This document shows positions 50,701 through 59,872 of a DNA stretch of 64,000 bases, piece after piece. Both the position numbers and the translations under genes were made by a program. Below the pieces are notes generated by a model that saw only the letters and a program-made list of their open reading frames with translations, searched no databases and had not been told where the DNA came from. This DNA comes from Pseudoalteromonas phenolica (GTDB lineage Bacteria; Pseudomonadota; Gammaproteobacteria; Enterobacterales; Alteromonadaceae): contig NZ_PNEC01000009.1 in the NCBI RefSeq assembly GCF_005886345.1, positions 1 through 64,000 of the forward strand, written 5' to 3'. How positions within the stretch are numbered: position 1 is the stretch's first letter; each line of letters starts with the position of its first letter.

Positions 50701-50838
50701 CTTTATCTAGGCGGCGGTGAAATGTGGGAGCCAATGGCGTTGAGTATTATGGGCGGTCTGCTTTTCTCAACTATATTGACGCTTGGTGTGATCCCTGTGT
50801 TGTATGCGCTTCTATATAGGTTGCCAAAAACGGCATAA
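47779..50838 (+). CDS. RND-family efflux permease
   Basis: 1019 residues from GTG at 47779, preceded by a TGGAGGTGA site. Twelve hydrophobic helices with two large periplasmic loops (about 35-330 and 540-860). The TM4 segment LAALIIALGMLVDNGIVMSE (near 390) carries the single charged proton-relay Asp, and the family pattern PMLCVYF and GGLLFSTILTLGVIPVLY is present. It belongs to the HAE1-like, drug/solvent-type group. No outer-membrane factor gene is nearby, so it probably uses a TolC-like protein from elsewhere. Substrate unknown. Confidence 0.92.
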   Translation: MNITRLALENNRTTWVLIIALLFFGIASFDKMPKDYDPGFIIRTAQVVTYFPGASPHRVEELVTDKIEKVVQQIPELDFVSSTSKTGVSIVSVNIKESYKNMRPIWDNLRRKIESVENELPSDAQKPIVNDEFGDVFGVVIGLTAEGFSYREMEEVAEQVRDELLRLPEAAKVDIFGAQEQRVFIEFENAKLASMGISPGQLKDQLASRNIVNPGGSIYIDDETLALEPSGNFESVEDIANTIINISGSEQVILLSDIAKVYRDYVDPAKVKVRVGEEEGMTIAISMRLGGNNLLLGEQVRDAISYLETIYPIGVDFKLLSFLPQEVDDKVNDFVSNLVQAVLVVTIVMLFSLGLRTGLIVASLIPMSMVFGILVMSFFNISIDQISLAALIIALGMLVDNGIVMSENIMVQMERGKSAIDAAVDSAQELKIPLLVSSLTTGAAFLPIFLAESATGEYTASLFKVVTITLLCSWLLAMTMIPMLCVYFTRVKSESANYDGGIYLVYKNILAALIKYRWATVAACLGMLFVALQGLQYVPKLFFPPSDRDYFKVELELPIGTRLTTTEALVKDMEAFLAQELKVNEQREKGVTEWVSYVGNGGPRFLLTHSPEPASSNYALMIVSTTSYKHIDEIMAKIEGYALQRHPDLLIKQRKIENGSPIANPVEIRLSGSDMTVLMGLVDELKEKMRSTNGLKAISDDWGLPIKKLQIKINQTRARRAGVSSKDIASSLQTGLSGLELTKYREGDELIPVTLRSIAGDRQDIGKLEAMVVYSQATGNSVPLKQVADIEVVWESAQILRRDRLKSVVVGAQIEGITATEGFDEILPWLEEQKRNWPYGYDYALGGEAESSGKANQSIAEKMPIAVFIIVILLIGQFNSIRKSAIVLSTIPLGFIGVVAGLLVGQSFFGFMTLLGIISLAGIVINNAIVLLERIKIELELTPDSPVQAVIYASQQRMRPILLTTATTVLGLIPLYLGGGEMWEPMALSIMGGLLFSTILTLGVIPVLYALLYRLPKTA

Positions 50839-50860
50839 AGCTGAGGTTAAAATAGTTAAC

Positions 50861-50886
50861 AAAAGCCCCTTTTTGGGGCTTTGCGT
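50861..50886 (+). terminator. Possible terminator after the RND pump gene
   Basis: Eight-base stem AAAGCCCC at 50862-50869 with its complement at 50875-50882 and a five-base loop, 23 bases after the stop codon. The following T run is only three bases long and within the stem, so termination may be partial. Confidence 0.6.
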
Positions 50887-50983
50887 TATAAGGTGTAAAG
50901 GTTTGTAAAACTGGTACGAAAAGGCTTTTTTTTAGTCAATTTATTGCGCACTATGTCACTATCGAACTGATGAGGAGTCTATA

Positions 50984-51466
50984 ATGAAAAAGTTAAAAAT
51001 TGCATTTTTACTAATGAGTATGCCGTTTTTTAGCATGGCGGGTGAAGCCAATGTTACTTGGAAAGACTTTAACGACTACCGAGATGTTGCACCAGGTAAT
51101 GAAGTTAAAGGCGCATACCATAAACGTGTGGCGAAACAATTTGAAAATCATTTAGCTAAGTTAGCAGGGCAACTTCCTAAGGGTTATAAGTTGAATGTGA
51201 CATTCGTGGATATCGACCTAGCGGGCGATGCTCGAATGAACATGAATGATGTTCGTGTTATTAAACCAATCTACTTTCCTCGCTTGACCATTAGTTATAA
51301 TCTTCAAGACAGAAAAGGTCGCTCTGTTGCAAGGGCCAAAGATCTAGTTCTAAAAGATATGGGCTTTATGGATAAAATGAAGAAAGGTCGAGAAGTCTCT
51401 TTCTATTATGAAAAACGCCTGTTATCGGATTGGTTTGAAGAGCAAGTATTACCTAAAGCTAAATAA
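50984..51466 (+). CDS. DUF3016 domain exported protein
   Basis: 160 residues with a signal peptide (MKKLKIAFLLMSMPFFSMAG, cleavage near 20). The mature part has the family pattern VTWKDFNDYRDV at its start and FPRLTISYNL in the centre and ends with WFEEQVLPKA. DUF3016 proteins are periplasmic, of unknown function, and common in Pseudoalteromonas, Shewanella and Xanthomonas. A GAGGAG site lies seven bases before the ATG and a good terminator follows. Confidence 0.82.
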   Translation: MKKLKIAFLLMSMPFFSMAGEANVTWKDFNDYRDVAPGNEVKGAYHKRVAKQFENHLAKLAGQLPKGYKLNVTFVDIDLAGDARMNMNDVRVIKPIYFPRLTISYNLQDRKGRSVARAKDLVLKDMGFMDKMKKGREVSFYYEKRLLSDWFEEQVLPKAK

Positions 51467-51507
51467 ATTAAGTTGCACATTTAAAGTACACAAAATGAGA
51501 TTGACAT

Positions 51508-51549
51508 AAAACCCGTTATCATAAATTGATAATGGGTTTTGTTTTTTAG
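51508..51549 (+). terminator. Rho-independent terminator after the DUF3016 gene
   Basis: Thirteen-base stem AAAACCCGTTATC at 51508-51520 paired with 51528-51540 with one G-T pair and a seven-base loop, then GTTTTTT. It lies between the convergent DUF3016 and mgtE genes. Confidence 0.88.
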
Positions 51550-51577
51550 GGATGAAGTCTTAGTTTAAGCTGGTTTA

Positions 51578-52939
51578 TTAGGTTAAAAATAAAGTGGCTG
51601 TACCAAGGAAGGCGAAGATCCCGACTATGTCAGTGACAGTTGTTAATACCACACTTCCAGCCAATGCAGGGTCGATATTCATGCGCTTTAAAATAATCGG
51701 AATGCTTGCACCGGCAATACCTGCTGCCAGTAAATTCATAAACATGGCAAATGCAATCACAGCTCCGAGCACAAAGTCCCACTGCCAAAGCGCGACAACA
51801 CCGGCTATGAGTAGAGACCATAAAATACCATTGAGCGCACCGATAGCCAGCTCTTTTCCGAGTAAGAACTTTTGGTTTGTGTTATTGATGTGGCCGAGAG
51901 CAATACCACGGATAACCAATGTGAGTGTTTGACTACCTGCTACACCGCCCATACTAGGTACGATACCATTGAGGACAGCTAGAATAGGTAGAATATCTAG
52001 GGTGCCTTCGAAAAAACTCGCTACAAACGCAGCGAGTAAAGCCGTTAATAAATTTATTCCCAGCCAAATAGAACGGCGCTGGCTACTTTTTAAAACCGGG
52101 GCAAATGTATCTTCTTCATCGTCAAGACCCGCCATGCTAAGCATACTGTGCTCTGCATCTTCACGAATAACATCAACAATATCGTCAATGGTAATACGCC
52201 CGAGTAACTGCAGATTATTGTCATCAACTACAGCTGCTGAAATCCAGTTATGGCGCTCAAACAATTGCGCAACTTCACTTTCATCCATAGAAACCGGGAT
52301 GGTTTCTTTCTCATCATCCATGAGCTCTGAGACAACTTTGTCAGGCGAGTTTGTCAGCAAGGTAGCAACGGGTAAAGCACCTATAAACTGATTTTCTTTG
52401 TCGACCACATAAAGGTCATCGGTTCCGTCAGGAAGTTCACCACGCAGGCGTAAATAACGTAACACGACATCTAGCGTAACATCAGGTCTGATTGTTACTG
52501 TATCTGTGCTCATTAAGGCCCCTGCGGAACCTTCTTGATAAGAAAGCGCTTGAGTGGCTCTTTCTCTATCTTGTGCATCCATAGCACCGACAACATCTTG
52601 GTAGACATCGTCGGGTAAGCTTCTTAATACTTCACCTAGATCATCATCATCCATGTCCTCAGTTGCAGCGGCGATGAGTTCTGGATCCATTTGATGAATG
52701 ATGCCAATACGCACATCTTCAGAGAGCTCTTCAAGTACATCCCCTTGAATATCAGGATCTACAAGTTGCCAGAGTTGTTTTCGTATTTTGTTAGGAGATG
52801 ACTCAAGGAGTAAAGCGGTGTCACAAGGGGGAGTTTCAGCCAGAATTCGCCTAACTTGAACAAATTGACCATTATTAATTGCTTGAGTTACTTGCTGTAA
52901 TTGTTGCAACGTATAGTCTTGTTCGAAGGCTTCTGGCAT
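51578..52939 (-). CDS. mgtE: Magnesium transporter MgtE
   Basis: 453 residues from the ATG at 52939 (AGGA six bases upstream); a TTG at 52945 is the alternative. MgtE N-domain about 1-130 with repeated helical hairpins, two CBS domains about 135-255, a plug-helix region and five transmembrane segments about 285-453, with the conserved pore segment PSMGGVAGSQTLTL near 330. It is a Mg2+ channel gated by cytosolic Mg2+. It follows ptsO with a 110-base gap in the same direction, as in other Alteromonadales. Confidence 0.95.
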   Translation of the reverse strand: MPEAFEQDYTLQQLQQVTQAINNGQFVQVRRILAETPPCDTALLLESSPNKIRKQLWQLVDPDIQGDVLEELSEDVRIGIIHQMDPELIAAATEDMDDDDLGEVLRSLPDDVYQDVVGAMDAQDRERATQALSYQEGSAGALMSTDTVTIRPDVTLDVVLRYLRLRGELPDGTDDLYVVDKENQFIGALPVATLLTNSPDKVVSELMDDEKETIPVSMDESEVAQLFERHNWISAAVVDDNNLQLLGRITIDDIVDVIREDAEHSMLSMAGLDDEEDTFAPVLKSSQRRSIWLGINLLTALLAAFVASFFEGTLDILPILAVLNGIVPSMGGVAGSQTLTLVIRGIALGHINNTNQKFLLGKELAIGALNGILWSLLIAGVVALWQWDFVLGAVIAFAMFMNLLAAGIAGASIPIILKRMNIDPALAGSVVLTTVTDIVGIFAFLGTATLFLT

Positions 52940-53055
52940 AGGCAATCCTAATATAGGGTGGTGTACACCGTGATTAAGTGTTTAGGCTGTAATTGTTTAC
53001 CTAAAAATATTGCTGTAAGTCTAACGTACTTCTGGTTGAGTTACCAAGGGCTAGG

Positions 53056-53331
53056 TTACTCATCTTCATGAAATTTTTGTGCAATTAATTCACCAATAGC
53101 ATGCAGTGCTGGCTCAGCATCAGGCCCCTGACAGCGAACGCGTATCTGTTTACCATGACTACTTTCTAGCATCAGTAAGGCTAACACGCTGTCACCTGGC
53201 GCTTCTTTGTCGCCTTGATAAAGTGTAATTGTGGCATTAAATTGCTGTGCTAATTGGGCGAGAATAGTGGCAGCACGGGCGTGTAAACCGCACTTATTTT
53301 GAATTAAAAATGTATCCTCTATCTCGCTCAT
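53056..53331 (-). CDS. ptsO: Phosphocarrier protein NPr (PTS-Ntr HPr-like)
   Basis: 91 residues with His17 in CGLHARAA as the phosphorylation site and DSVLALLML around 45-53 in place of the regulatory Ser segment. It accepts phosphate from EI-Ntr (PtsP) and passes it to PtsN. It lies three bases after rapZ, the last gene of the rpoN cluster, as in E. coli (npr). Confidence 0.95.
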   Translation of the reverse strand: MSEIEDTFLIQNKCGLHARAATILAQLAQQFNATITLYQGDKEAPGDSVLALLMLESSHGKQIRVRCQGPDAEPALHAIGELIAQKFHEDE

Positions 53332-53334
53332 TGT

Positions 53335-54183
53335 TTAATCTTTATCTTGTTCTCGGTGTCGAATTTGTACGTTATCATGAGTTTTAGCAAAGCTTTCACC
53401 TATGGTCTGCGCGAGATAAACAGAGCGGTGCTGACCACCGGTGCAGCCAATCGCAATGGTTAAGTAACTGCGGTTGTTGCGCTCAAGATGAGGTAACCAG
53501 GTTTGTACGAAGGTTTGGATTTGCCAAGTAAACTTTTGCACAATGTTGTCACTGGCTAAGTAATCTTTTACAGGTTGATCTAAACCAGTGAGAGGCTTAA
53601 GTTCAGGTTCCCAATGTGGGTTTGGTAAGAAGCGAGCATCGAATACATAGTCAGCTTGCTTTGGAATACCATGTTTAAAACCAAAAGATAAGAAGGTGAT
53701 GATTAATTGTTTATCTTTTTTACCTAAAATTTGTTCTCGAACAGTTTCAGCCAGTTCATGAACACTTAAATCCGTAGTATCTAGTAGTACATCTGCACGA
53801 GTAATTAGAACATCAAGTAGCTTCTTTTCTTCTTTTATCGCCACATCAAGGGGGAGATTATTTAAAGAGAGGGGATGCAAACGTCTGGTTTCAGAAAAGC
53901 GCTTAATCAGTGCTTGGTCGTCACTGTCTAAGTAGAATAATGTTGGATTAGCAAAACCAGGCAGATACTCAAGAATGTCATTAAACTCTTGTTGTTCTTT
54001 AGGTAGGTTACGAACATCAATACTGACAGCTATTTTGTCGTAGTTATCAGAGACACTTCTGACTAAAGAGGGCAGTAGATTAACTGGAATGTTATCAACA
54101 CAATAATAACCAAGGTCTTCCAAGACCCTTAAGGCAACAGACTTGCCCGACCCTGAGCGACCACTAATGATGATCAGTTCCAT
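53335..54183 (-). CDS. rapZ: RNase adapter protein RapZ
   Basis: 282 residues. Walker A GRSGSGKS at 8-15, P-loop NTPase domain to about 150, and a C-terminal RNA-binding domain with IGCTGGQHRSVY near 246. In E. coli it directs RNase E to the sRNA GlmZ and thus tunes glucosamine-6-phosphate synthesis. GlmY/GlmZ are not recognised in this window and may not exist in this lineage. Encoded between ptsN and ptsO. Confidence 0.96.
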   Translation of the reverse strand: MELIIISGRSGSGKSVALRVLEDLGYYCVDNIPVNLLPSLVRSVSDNYDKIAVSIDVRNLPKEQQEFNDILEYLPGFANPTLFYLDSDDQALIKRFSETRRLHPLSLNNLPLDVAIKEEKKLLDVLITRADVLLDTTDLSVHELAETVREQILGKKDKQLIITFLSFGFKHGIPKQADYVFDARFLPNPHWEPELKPLTGLDQPVKDYLASDNIVQKFTWQIQTFVQTWLPHLERNNRSYLTIAIGCTGGQHRSVYLAQTIGESFAKTHDNVQIRHREQDKD

Positions 54184-54201
54184 GGATTCCTCTCTTTCAG
54201 T

Positions 54202-54654
54202 TTAATCTTGTAGTTGAATAACTTGGTAAAGCGCATCATCGTTTGGTGCTTGACGAAGTTGCTTACAAAATTCTTTATTGTTCAGTTTACCAGCAATTTC
54301 GGCTAAGGTCTTTAAGTGTGAAGCATTATCACCTTCAGGAACCAGCATTGCCAACAAAATATCGACAGGTCGATTATCTATTGCGTCGAAATTAATACTG
54401 TTTTGATTCGTGACGAGAATGGCGAAAATAGAATCTATGCCTTTTAATCTGCCATGAGGGATGGCGATCCCTTTACCTATGCCAGTACTTCCTAACTTTT
54501 CACGAGTAAGGAAGGCGTCTAAAATCTCGTGCGCATTGTGGTCAGGTAAATGTTGGCTCGCTAGTTCACTAATGTATTCTAGTGCGCGCTTTTTGCTATT
54601 AAAAAGGACCGCAGCTTTGCTGCAGTCCTTGTTGATAATCGAACTAAGTTTCAT
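54202..54654 (-). CDS. ptsN: PTS IIA-like nitrogen regulatory protein PtsN
   Basis: 150 residues with the phosphorylatable His67 in GIAIPHGR, PTS EIIA-2 fold. It ends the nitrogen phosphotransfer chain PtsP-PtsO-PtsN and regulates potassium uptake and other processes. Two bases separate it from hpf upstream; rapZ follows 18 bases after. Confidence 0.96.
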   Translation of the reverse strand: MKLSSIINKDCSKAAVLFNSKKRALEYISELASQHLPDHNAHEILDAFLTREKLGSTGIGKGIAIPHGRLKGIDSIFAILVTNQNSINFDAIDNRPVDILLAMLVPEGDNASHLKTLAEIAGKLNNKEFCKQLRQAPNDDALYQVIQLQD

Positions 54655-54656
54655 GA

Positions 54657-54950
54657 TTAGTGTCGAGTTAATTTCTCTTTATGTTTAATAACTTGACGAT
54701 CTAGTTTATCAACTAGTTTATCAATCGCTGCGTACATATCTGAATGCTCATCTGAAGCGAAAATTTCACCACCATTAAGGTGAACGGTTGCTTCGGCTTT
54801 TTGTACCAGCTTCTCAACATCTAAAATCACATGAACATTATTAATGTGATCAAAGTGCCTTTCTAGCTTTGCAAACTTCGTGTTTACATAGTCTCTTAAT
54901 GAATCTGTAATTTCTACATGACGACCAGTTAAATTTAGTTGCATAAGCAT
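54657..54950 (-). CDS. hpf: Short ribosome hibernation promoting factor
   Basis: 97 residues, matching the short HPF class, with the conserved start MQLNLTGRHVEITDSLRDYV and AAIDKLVDKLDRQVIKHKEK near the C-terminus. It binds the 30S decoding region and favours 100S dimers in stationary phase together with RMF. Located between rpoN and ptsN. Confidence 0.96.
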   Translation of the reverse strand: MLMQLNLTGRHVEITDSLRDYVNTKFAKLERHFDHINNVHVILDVEKLVQKAEATVHLNGGEIFASDEHSDMYAAIDKLVDKLDRQVIKHKEKLTRH

Positions 54951-54972
54951 TTTCCTTCTCTTGGTTTACGTC

Positions 54973-56496
54973 TTAAATCAAGCTTTTACGCTGATTTGAC
55001 GGTGGAATGGAGAGCGACTCGCGGTATTTTGCAATAGTACGGCGTGCCACTTTGATTCCCTGTTCTGCCAATATATCTGCAATTTTACTATCGCTCAATG
55101 GCTTAGCGGTATTTTCTGCAGCAATTAGCTTCTTGATCAATGCTCGTATCGCTGTGGATGAGCATTCACCTCCGTTTTCAGTGCTCACGTGGCTCGAGAA
55201 AAAGTATTTCAACTCAAAAATGCCACGGGGTGTATGCATGTATTTCTGAGTGGTGACACGAGAAATGGTAGACTCGTGCATCTCAACCATCTCAGCAACA
55301 TCATTTAAAACCATCGGCTTCATTGCCTCAGGTCCATGTTCAAAGAATGCCTGTTGTTGTTGAACAATGCAATTAGTAACTTTCATTAAAGTGTCATTAC
55401 GGCTTTCTAAACTCTTAATGAACCACTTTGCTTCTTGTAAGTGAGAACGAATAAACTGACTATCACTGCTCGATTTTACTGAACGTGACATTGCAGCATA
55501 ATGATCATTTACTCTGATTTTAGGCATGCACTCAGGGTTGAGTTCAACAACCCAGCGGCCTTTGACTTTTTTCACCGACACATCAGGAATAACATACTCA
55601 GACTCTTCACGAATGATGCTCGCAGCAGGTTTTGGATTCAGGCTGTGGATCAGCGTCATTACTTCTTTTAACTCAGGCTCTTTTAGCTTGGTCTTTTTCA
55701 TGATGGTGCGATAGTCACGGCTAGCGAGTAAGTCAATGTGCTCGCTTAACACCATTTTTGTTTCAGTAATAAAAGGGGTGTCAGTATCAAACTGATTGAG
55801 TTGTATACATAAGCATTCTTGTAAAGAGCGAGCAGCAATACCTATTGGGTCAAACAGCTGGATACGCTTTAATACAGCTTCAACTTCATCGAGTTCAATT
55901 AACTCTTCTTCATTACCTTCATTTATGCTTTCTAGCAGCTCTTCTGTACTGATGGTAAGCAAACCAGCATCATCTACGGCTTCTACAATTGCAACGGCAA
56001 TGGCTTTATCGGTAGGGCTAAATGGCGTTAACTCTAACTGCCACATTAAATATTCGTGTAATGTTTCGGTGGTTTCGCCTTGATAGATGCTTTCATCTTC
56101 AGGCATAGGGCCACTACTTGCTGTACTCGGGGCTGCGCTCATATACTCGTCCCAAGTCACATCCATGGCAAGATCATCGCTAACGGTCTCTTTACTCAGT
56201 GCAGCATCAGCATCCATTTCAAAGTCACTAGCAGGTTCATCGCCATGACCATCTTGTATAGAATCTTGTTGTTGCTCTGAGTTGTCTGATTCTTTGCTTA
56301 CTTTATCAGCATTATTATTGTCAGGGCTAGCTTCTAGCTCAGACTCGTCGACTTCTAGTAAAGGGTTGCTATCAAGCGCTTCTTGGATCTCTTGTTGCAG
56401 ATCTAATGTGCTTAGTTGCAACAAACGAATGGCCTGTTGCAATTGCGGTGTCATGGTTAGTTGCTGCCCCATGCGCAGCTGTAGCGATTGCCTCAT
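54973..56496 (-). CDS. rpoN: RNA polymerase sigma-54 factor
   Basis: 507 residues. Region I at the N-terminus is Leu/Gln-rich ([29 protein letters not shown] in parts), region II is acidic (about 55-125), core-binding and DNA-binding domains follow, and the RpoN box [12 protein letters not shown] near 485 reads the -24 element. It needs enhancer-binding AAA+ activators to initiate transcription at nitrogen, motility and envelope genes. The reading frame starts at ATG 56496, 46 bases after lptB. Confidence 0.98.
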   Translation of the reverse strand: MRQSLQLRMGQQLTMTPQLQQAIRLLQLSTLDLQQEIQEALDSNPLLEVDESELEASPDNNNADKVSKESDNSEQQQDSIQDGHGDEPASDFEMDADAALSKETVSDDLAMDVTWDEYMSAAPSTASSGPMPEDESIYQGETTETLHEYLMWQLELTPFSPTDKAIAVAIVEAVDDAGLLTISTEELLESINEGNEEELIELDEVEAVLKRIQLFDPIGIAARSLQECLCIQLNQFDTDTPFITETKMVLSEHIDLLASRDYRTIMKKTKLKEPELKEVMTLIHSLNPKPAASIIREESEYVIPDVSVKKVKGRWVVELNPECMPKIRVNDHYAAMSRSVKSSSDSQFIRSHLQEAKWFIKSLESRNDTLMKVTNCIVQQQQAFFEHGPEAMKPMVLNDVAEMVEMHESTISRVTTQKYMHTPRGIFELKYFFSSHVSTENGGECSSTAIRALIKKLIAAENTAKPLSDSKIADILAEQGIKVARRTIAKYRESLSIPPSNQRKSLI

Positions 56497-56542
56497 GTAT
56501 TTCTAACAATCCTTTTTGTTATTGGATTATGTCTTGCTTTAA

Positions 56543-57268
56543 CTATAGACGGAATTGTTCACCTAGGTAGACGTCTCTTACTGTTTGATCCGCTAAAACC
56601 GCTTCAGGTGTTCCTGAGGCGATTAATTCACCATGTGAAACAATATAAGCTTTCTCACAAACATCAAGGGTTTCTCTTACATTATGGTCAGTAATGAGTA
56701 CACCGATGCCACGATTTTTTAAGTGCTCAACAATTTTCTTTATATCTAACACTGAAATGGGATCAACGCCAGCAAAAGGCTCGTCTAACAGGATAAATTT
56801 CGGATTAGCGGCTAAAGCGCGAGCAATTTCAACTCGTCGACGCTCTCCACCAGACAATGCCATACCATGGCTGTCCCTGATATGTTGAATATTAAACTCA
56901 TCAAGTAGGTCGTTTAATGTTTGTTCTCTTTGAGTTTTATTTAGGTCTTTTCTCGTCTCGAGAATCGCCATTAAATTTTGATAAACACTGAGCTTTCTGA
57001 AAATAGATGATTCTTGTGGTAAGTAGCCAATTCCCATTCGCGCTCGGCTATGCATGGGTAGCAATGTGATGTCTTCGTTATCAATGGTAACTGAGCCTTT
57101 ATCACTCGGAACTAGGCCAACAATCATATAAAAGCTGGTGGTTTTACCCGCACCATTTGGACCTAGAAGACCGACGATACTGCCAGCTTCAACACTTAAG
57201 CTGACATTTTTAACAACTTGGCGGCCTTTGTAGCTTTTTGCCAAGGCTGTGGCAGTTAACACACTCAT
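56543..57268 (-). CDS. lptB: LPS export ABC transporter ATPase LptB
   Basis: 241 residues with Walker [13 protein letters not shown] near 35, the signature [15 protein letters not shown] near 137 and Walker [14 protein letters not shown] near 157. It powers LptB2FG in extracting LPS from the inner membrane. It lies two bases after lptA in the order lptC-lptA-lptB-rpoN. Confidence 0.98.
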   Translation of the reverse strand: MSVLTATALAKSYKGRQVVKNVSLSVEAGSIVGLLGPNGAGKTTSFYMIVGLVPSDKGSVTIDNEDITLLPMHSRARMGIGYLPQESSIFRKLSVYQNLMAILETRKDLNKTQREQTLNDLLDEFNIQHIRDSHGMALSGGERRRVEIARALAANPKFILLDEPFAGVDPISVLDIKKIVEHLKNRGIGVLITDHNVRETLDVCEKAYIVSHGELIASGTPEAVLADQTVRDVYLGEQFRL

Positions 57269-57270
57269 GA

Positions 57271-57795
57271 TTATTTACCTTGCTCAGAATTTGATTTTGG
57301 TGTTTTTTTCTCTGGCACTAAGATGGTGTGAACGCGTTGTTTGTTTTGTTCATTCTGTTCAGCACTAATCAATTGCTTCTCTATGTCGTAGATAATGGCT
57401 TCGGCTTTGATAACTTGGCCTGCCTGATTGATTTCAGCCTTGCCTTTGATAGTAAGTAGTCTATTTGCAACGTCATACCTAACTTCTTCGGCACTGGCAC
57501 TGAGTACAGTGCCATCAGATTGTTTTTCGATGAAACGAGCAGGCTTACCGGTTGCCACTAATAGCTGTTTGTTTTCACCCAATTCTTCACGCTGATGAAC
57601 TTCTAATCGGTCGGCATAAATTTCACGGTTACCGTGAATAATCTCAACATTTTCTTCAAAGATGCCTATATTGGTTTTAAGCTGAGCTTGTTGCTTACCA
57701 GCTTTAATTGACACCTGATCTGAAGGGGCTGTTTGTGCCACACTAAGCTGTGAAAAACTAAGTATAAGTAACGAAAGTAGTAGTTTATTGGTCAT
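57271..57795 (-). CDS. lptA: LPS transport periplasmic bridge protein LptA
   Basis: 174 residues from the ATG at 57795, giving a signal peptide [20 protein letters not shown]; the longer frame from 57852 lies inside lptC. The OstA-type beta-jellyroll repeats contain the [18 protein letters not shown] segment. It forms the periplasmic bridge for LPS. The start overlaps the end of lptC by 11 bases, indicating translational coupling. Confidence 0.95.
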   Translation of the reverse strand: MTNKLLLSLLILSFSQLSVAQTAPSDQVSIKAGKQQAQLKTNIGIFEENVEIIHGNREIYADRLEVHQREELGENKQLLVATGKPARFIEKQSDGTVLSASAEEVRYDVANRLLTIKGKAEINQAGQVIKAEAIIYDIEKQLISAEQNEQNKQRVHTILVPEKKTPKSNSEQGK

Positions 57796-58339
57796 AATAA
57801 ATAGTTCGCGTATGGTTAATGAGCTCAATAATATCTGTATTGAGATCTGCATTTAGGCCTTGCCCTTTTACATTTAAGTGAGGGCCAACAATTTCTACGG
57901 GTAGATCCGAGTGCATCGTACGTTTATCGATGTCTACTTGAATGTGTTCAGCGTTGATCTGATTGATCATGGCGCCTTCAGTGAGGTTAAAGGCTTTTAC
58001 TGCACCTTCGAGTATCAATATATTATTTTCATACAAGGTGGCTTCAGTTGCACTCAGTTGCCAGTTCTGTGGGCCGTTAAATAGTGTAAATGTCGGCGAT
58101 GAAAAGTGACTAAAACCAAGTTGCTGATAGAGCTCCATTTTCAGGGCTTCCACAAGGTAGCTTCGTTGGCCAGACTCGGAGTACTGAGTTTGTTTTAAAT
58201 TAGTTGCGATATAGTCAGGCGTCGCAATTGCATCGTCTTGTTCTGAGTTAAGTTGGGCTGATTGATCCCAATAAGGTGACCATAACCAATACATGGTCAC
58301 AATAAATACGATCAATAAGACAACTCGACTAACTGTCAT
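57785..58339 (-). CDS. lptC: LPS export protein LptC
   Basis: 184 residues from the ATG at 58339, which forms an ATGA overlap with the kdsC stop; a longer frame from 58378 is unlikely. One N-terminal membrane helix (about 5-24) and a periplasmic beta-jellyroll domain. It passes LPS from LptB2FG to LptA. Sequence conservation is low, as usual for the family; the locus supports the identity strongly. Confidence 0.92.
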   Translation of the reverse strand: MTVSRVVLLIVFIVTMYWLWSPYWDQSAQLNSEQDDAIATPDYIATNLKQTQYSESGQRSYLVEALKMELYQQLGFSHFSSPTFTLFNGPQNWQLSATEATLYENNILILEGAVKAFNLTEGAMINQINAEHIQVDIDKRTMHSDLPVEIVGPHLNVKGQGLNADLNTDIIELINHTRTIYYDQ

Positions 58340-58887
58340 GCGCTTGTTCCTGATGTGCCTAACGTTTGGCCTTGGCACAGCATAATGAGGTCGGTCAATT
58401 CTCTGACAGCACCAAAGCCGCCGGGTAACATTGTTGTATAGTGAGAAAGGTTGCGAATAATCGGGTGGGCATCATTCACTGCCACAGCAAAACCGACTTG
58501 CTCCATAACAGGTAAGTCTGGGCCGTCATCGCCAATATATGCGATATCAGCATCACTCAAGCCGAGCTTGGCTTTTAATTCTTGATAAGCTTGCAACTTG
58601 TTTTCTTGACCTTGATAAATATGCTTAACCGTTAAGCTAGTCATTCGCTGCTGAACAATATGTGAATGACGACCGGTGATCACGGCCACTTCAACACCTG
58701 AATTGATTAATGCTTTAATGCCAAAACCATCTTTGGTGTTGAATGCTTTTAGTTCTTCACCGTTATTACCAAGATAAATGCGACCATCAGAGAAAACACC
58801 ATCAATATCACAGATTAGCAATTTAATTTGCTGTGCGCGGGTGATTACATCTTCGTTGATGGGTTGGTATAAATCGGCAAATTGCAT
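58336..58887 (-). CDS. kdsC: 3-deoxy-D-manno-octulosonate 8-phosphate phosphatase
   Basis: 183 residues, HAD fold without a cap, with the nucleophile Asp27 and Asp29 in CDIDGVFSDG, Thr/Ser in VITGRHS near 92 and GDDGPDLP near 125. It removes phosphate from Kdo-8-P to give Kdo for lipid A-core. Its ATG overlaps the kdsD stop by one base. Confidence 0.96.
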   Translation of the reverse strand: MQFADLYQPINEDVITRAQQIKLLICDIDGVFSDGRIYLGNNGEELKAFNTKDGFGIKALINSGVEVAVITGRHSHIVQQRMTSLTVKHIYQGQENKLQAYQELKAKLGLSDADIAYIGDDGPDLPVMEQVGFAVAVNDAHPIIRNLSHYTTMLPGGFGAVRELTDLIMLCQGQTLGTSGTSA

Positions 58888-59858
58888 TACAGCACTCCTG
58901 CTTTAAGTAAGTCTTGCATATTCAATGCACCAATAGGCTTATTATGTTCATCAACGACTATTAGGCCATTAATACGTTTGTTTTCCATAATATTTAACGC
59001 TTCTGCTGCCAGCATATTCGCATTTGCAGTTGTGCAATTTACAGTCATGGCATCATCAATTTTGGCACTATGTAAATCAAGCTTTTGCTCGATAATACGG
59101 CGTAAATCGCCATCAGTGAAAATACCAACTAATACACCTTGTTCATTGACAATAGCAGTCATGCCTAGGCCTTTGCTGGAAATTTCAAACAATGCATCTT
59201 TGATCAAATTACCTGTTTGTATGACTGGTACTTGCTCTTCTTTGTGCATAATGTCGTTTAAAGTAAGCAACAAGCGTTTGCCCAAAGCCCCTCCAGGGTG
59301 AGAGAGTGCAAAATCATCTGCGGTAAACTCTCTTGCTTCTAATAGCGCCACAGCAAGTGCATCACCCATCACTAGCGTTGCCGTTGTACTTGCTGTCGGT
59401 GCTAAACCTAATGGGCAAGCCTCTTTTGTAACGGCAATACAAAGATGAATATCAGACAGTTTAGCCATTGAAGAGCGAGAGTTACCTGTCATAGCAATAG
59501 TTTTTGCACCGATACGCTTTATAACTGGAATAATATTGACGACTTCACTGGTTTCACCTGAATTAGAAATAAGTAGCACCACATCATCTTTTGTGATCAT
59601 ACCTAAATCACCATGGCTTGCTTCGCCTGGGTGAACAAAGAAGGCAGGTGTACCTGTACTAGCAAGTGTTGCTGCGATTTTATTGCCAATATGCCCTGAT
59701 TTCCCCATACCAATCACGATAGTACGGCCAGTGCAATTAAATATAGTTTGGCAAGCGTTGCTAAAGTCATCATTAATATACTGAACGATTTCAGTAATAG
59801 CTTGTTTTTCAATGTCGATGACGTTTAGTGCTGTTTTAATAAATTGTTCTGCAGACAT
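58887..59858 (-). CDS. kdsD: D-arabinose 5-phosphate isomerase
   Basis: 323 residues from the ATG at 59858 (AGGA about eight bases upstream); an open frame from 59873 adds five residues. SIS sugar-isomerase domain about 40-175 with GMGKSGHIGNKIAATLASTG in parts near 53, followed by two CBS domains about 200-320. It converts ribulose 5-phosphate to arabinose 5-phosphate, the first committed sugar for Kdo. Adjacent to kdsC in the LPS cluster. Confidence 0.96.
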   Translation of the reverse strand: MSAEQFIKTALNVIDIEKQAITEIVQYINDDFSNACQTIFNCTGRTIVIGMGKSGHIGNKIAATLASTGTPAFFVHPGEASHGDLGMITKDDVVLLISNSGETSEVVNIIPVIKRIGAKTIAMTGNSRSSMAKLSDIHLCIAVTKEACPLGLAPTASTTATLVMGDALAVALLEAREFTADDFALSHPGGALGKRLLLTLNDIMHKEEQVPVIQTGNLIKDALFEISSKGLGMTAIVNEQGVLVGIFTDGDLRRIIEQKLDLHSAKIDDAMTVNCTTANANMLAAEALNIMENKRINGLIVVDEHNKPIGALNMQDLLKAGVL

Positions 59859-59872
59859 GCACATTCCTACCA

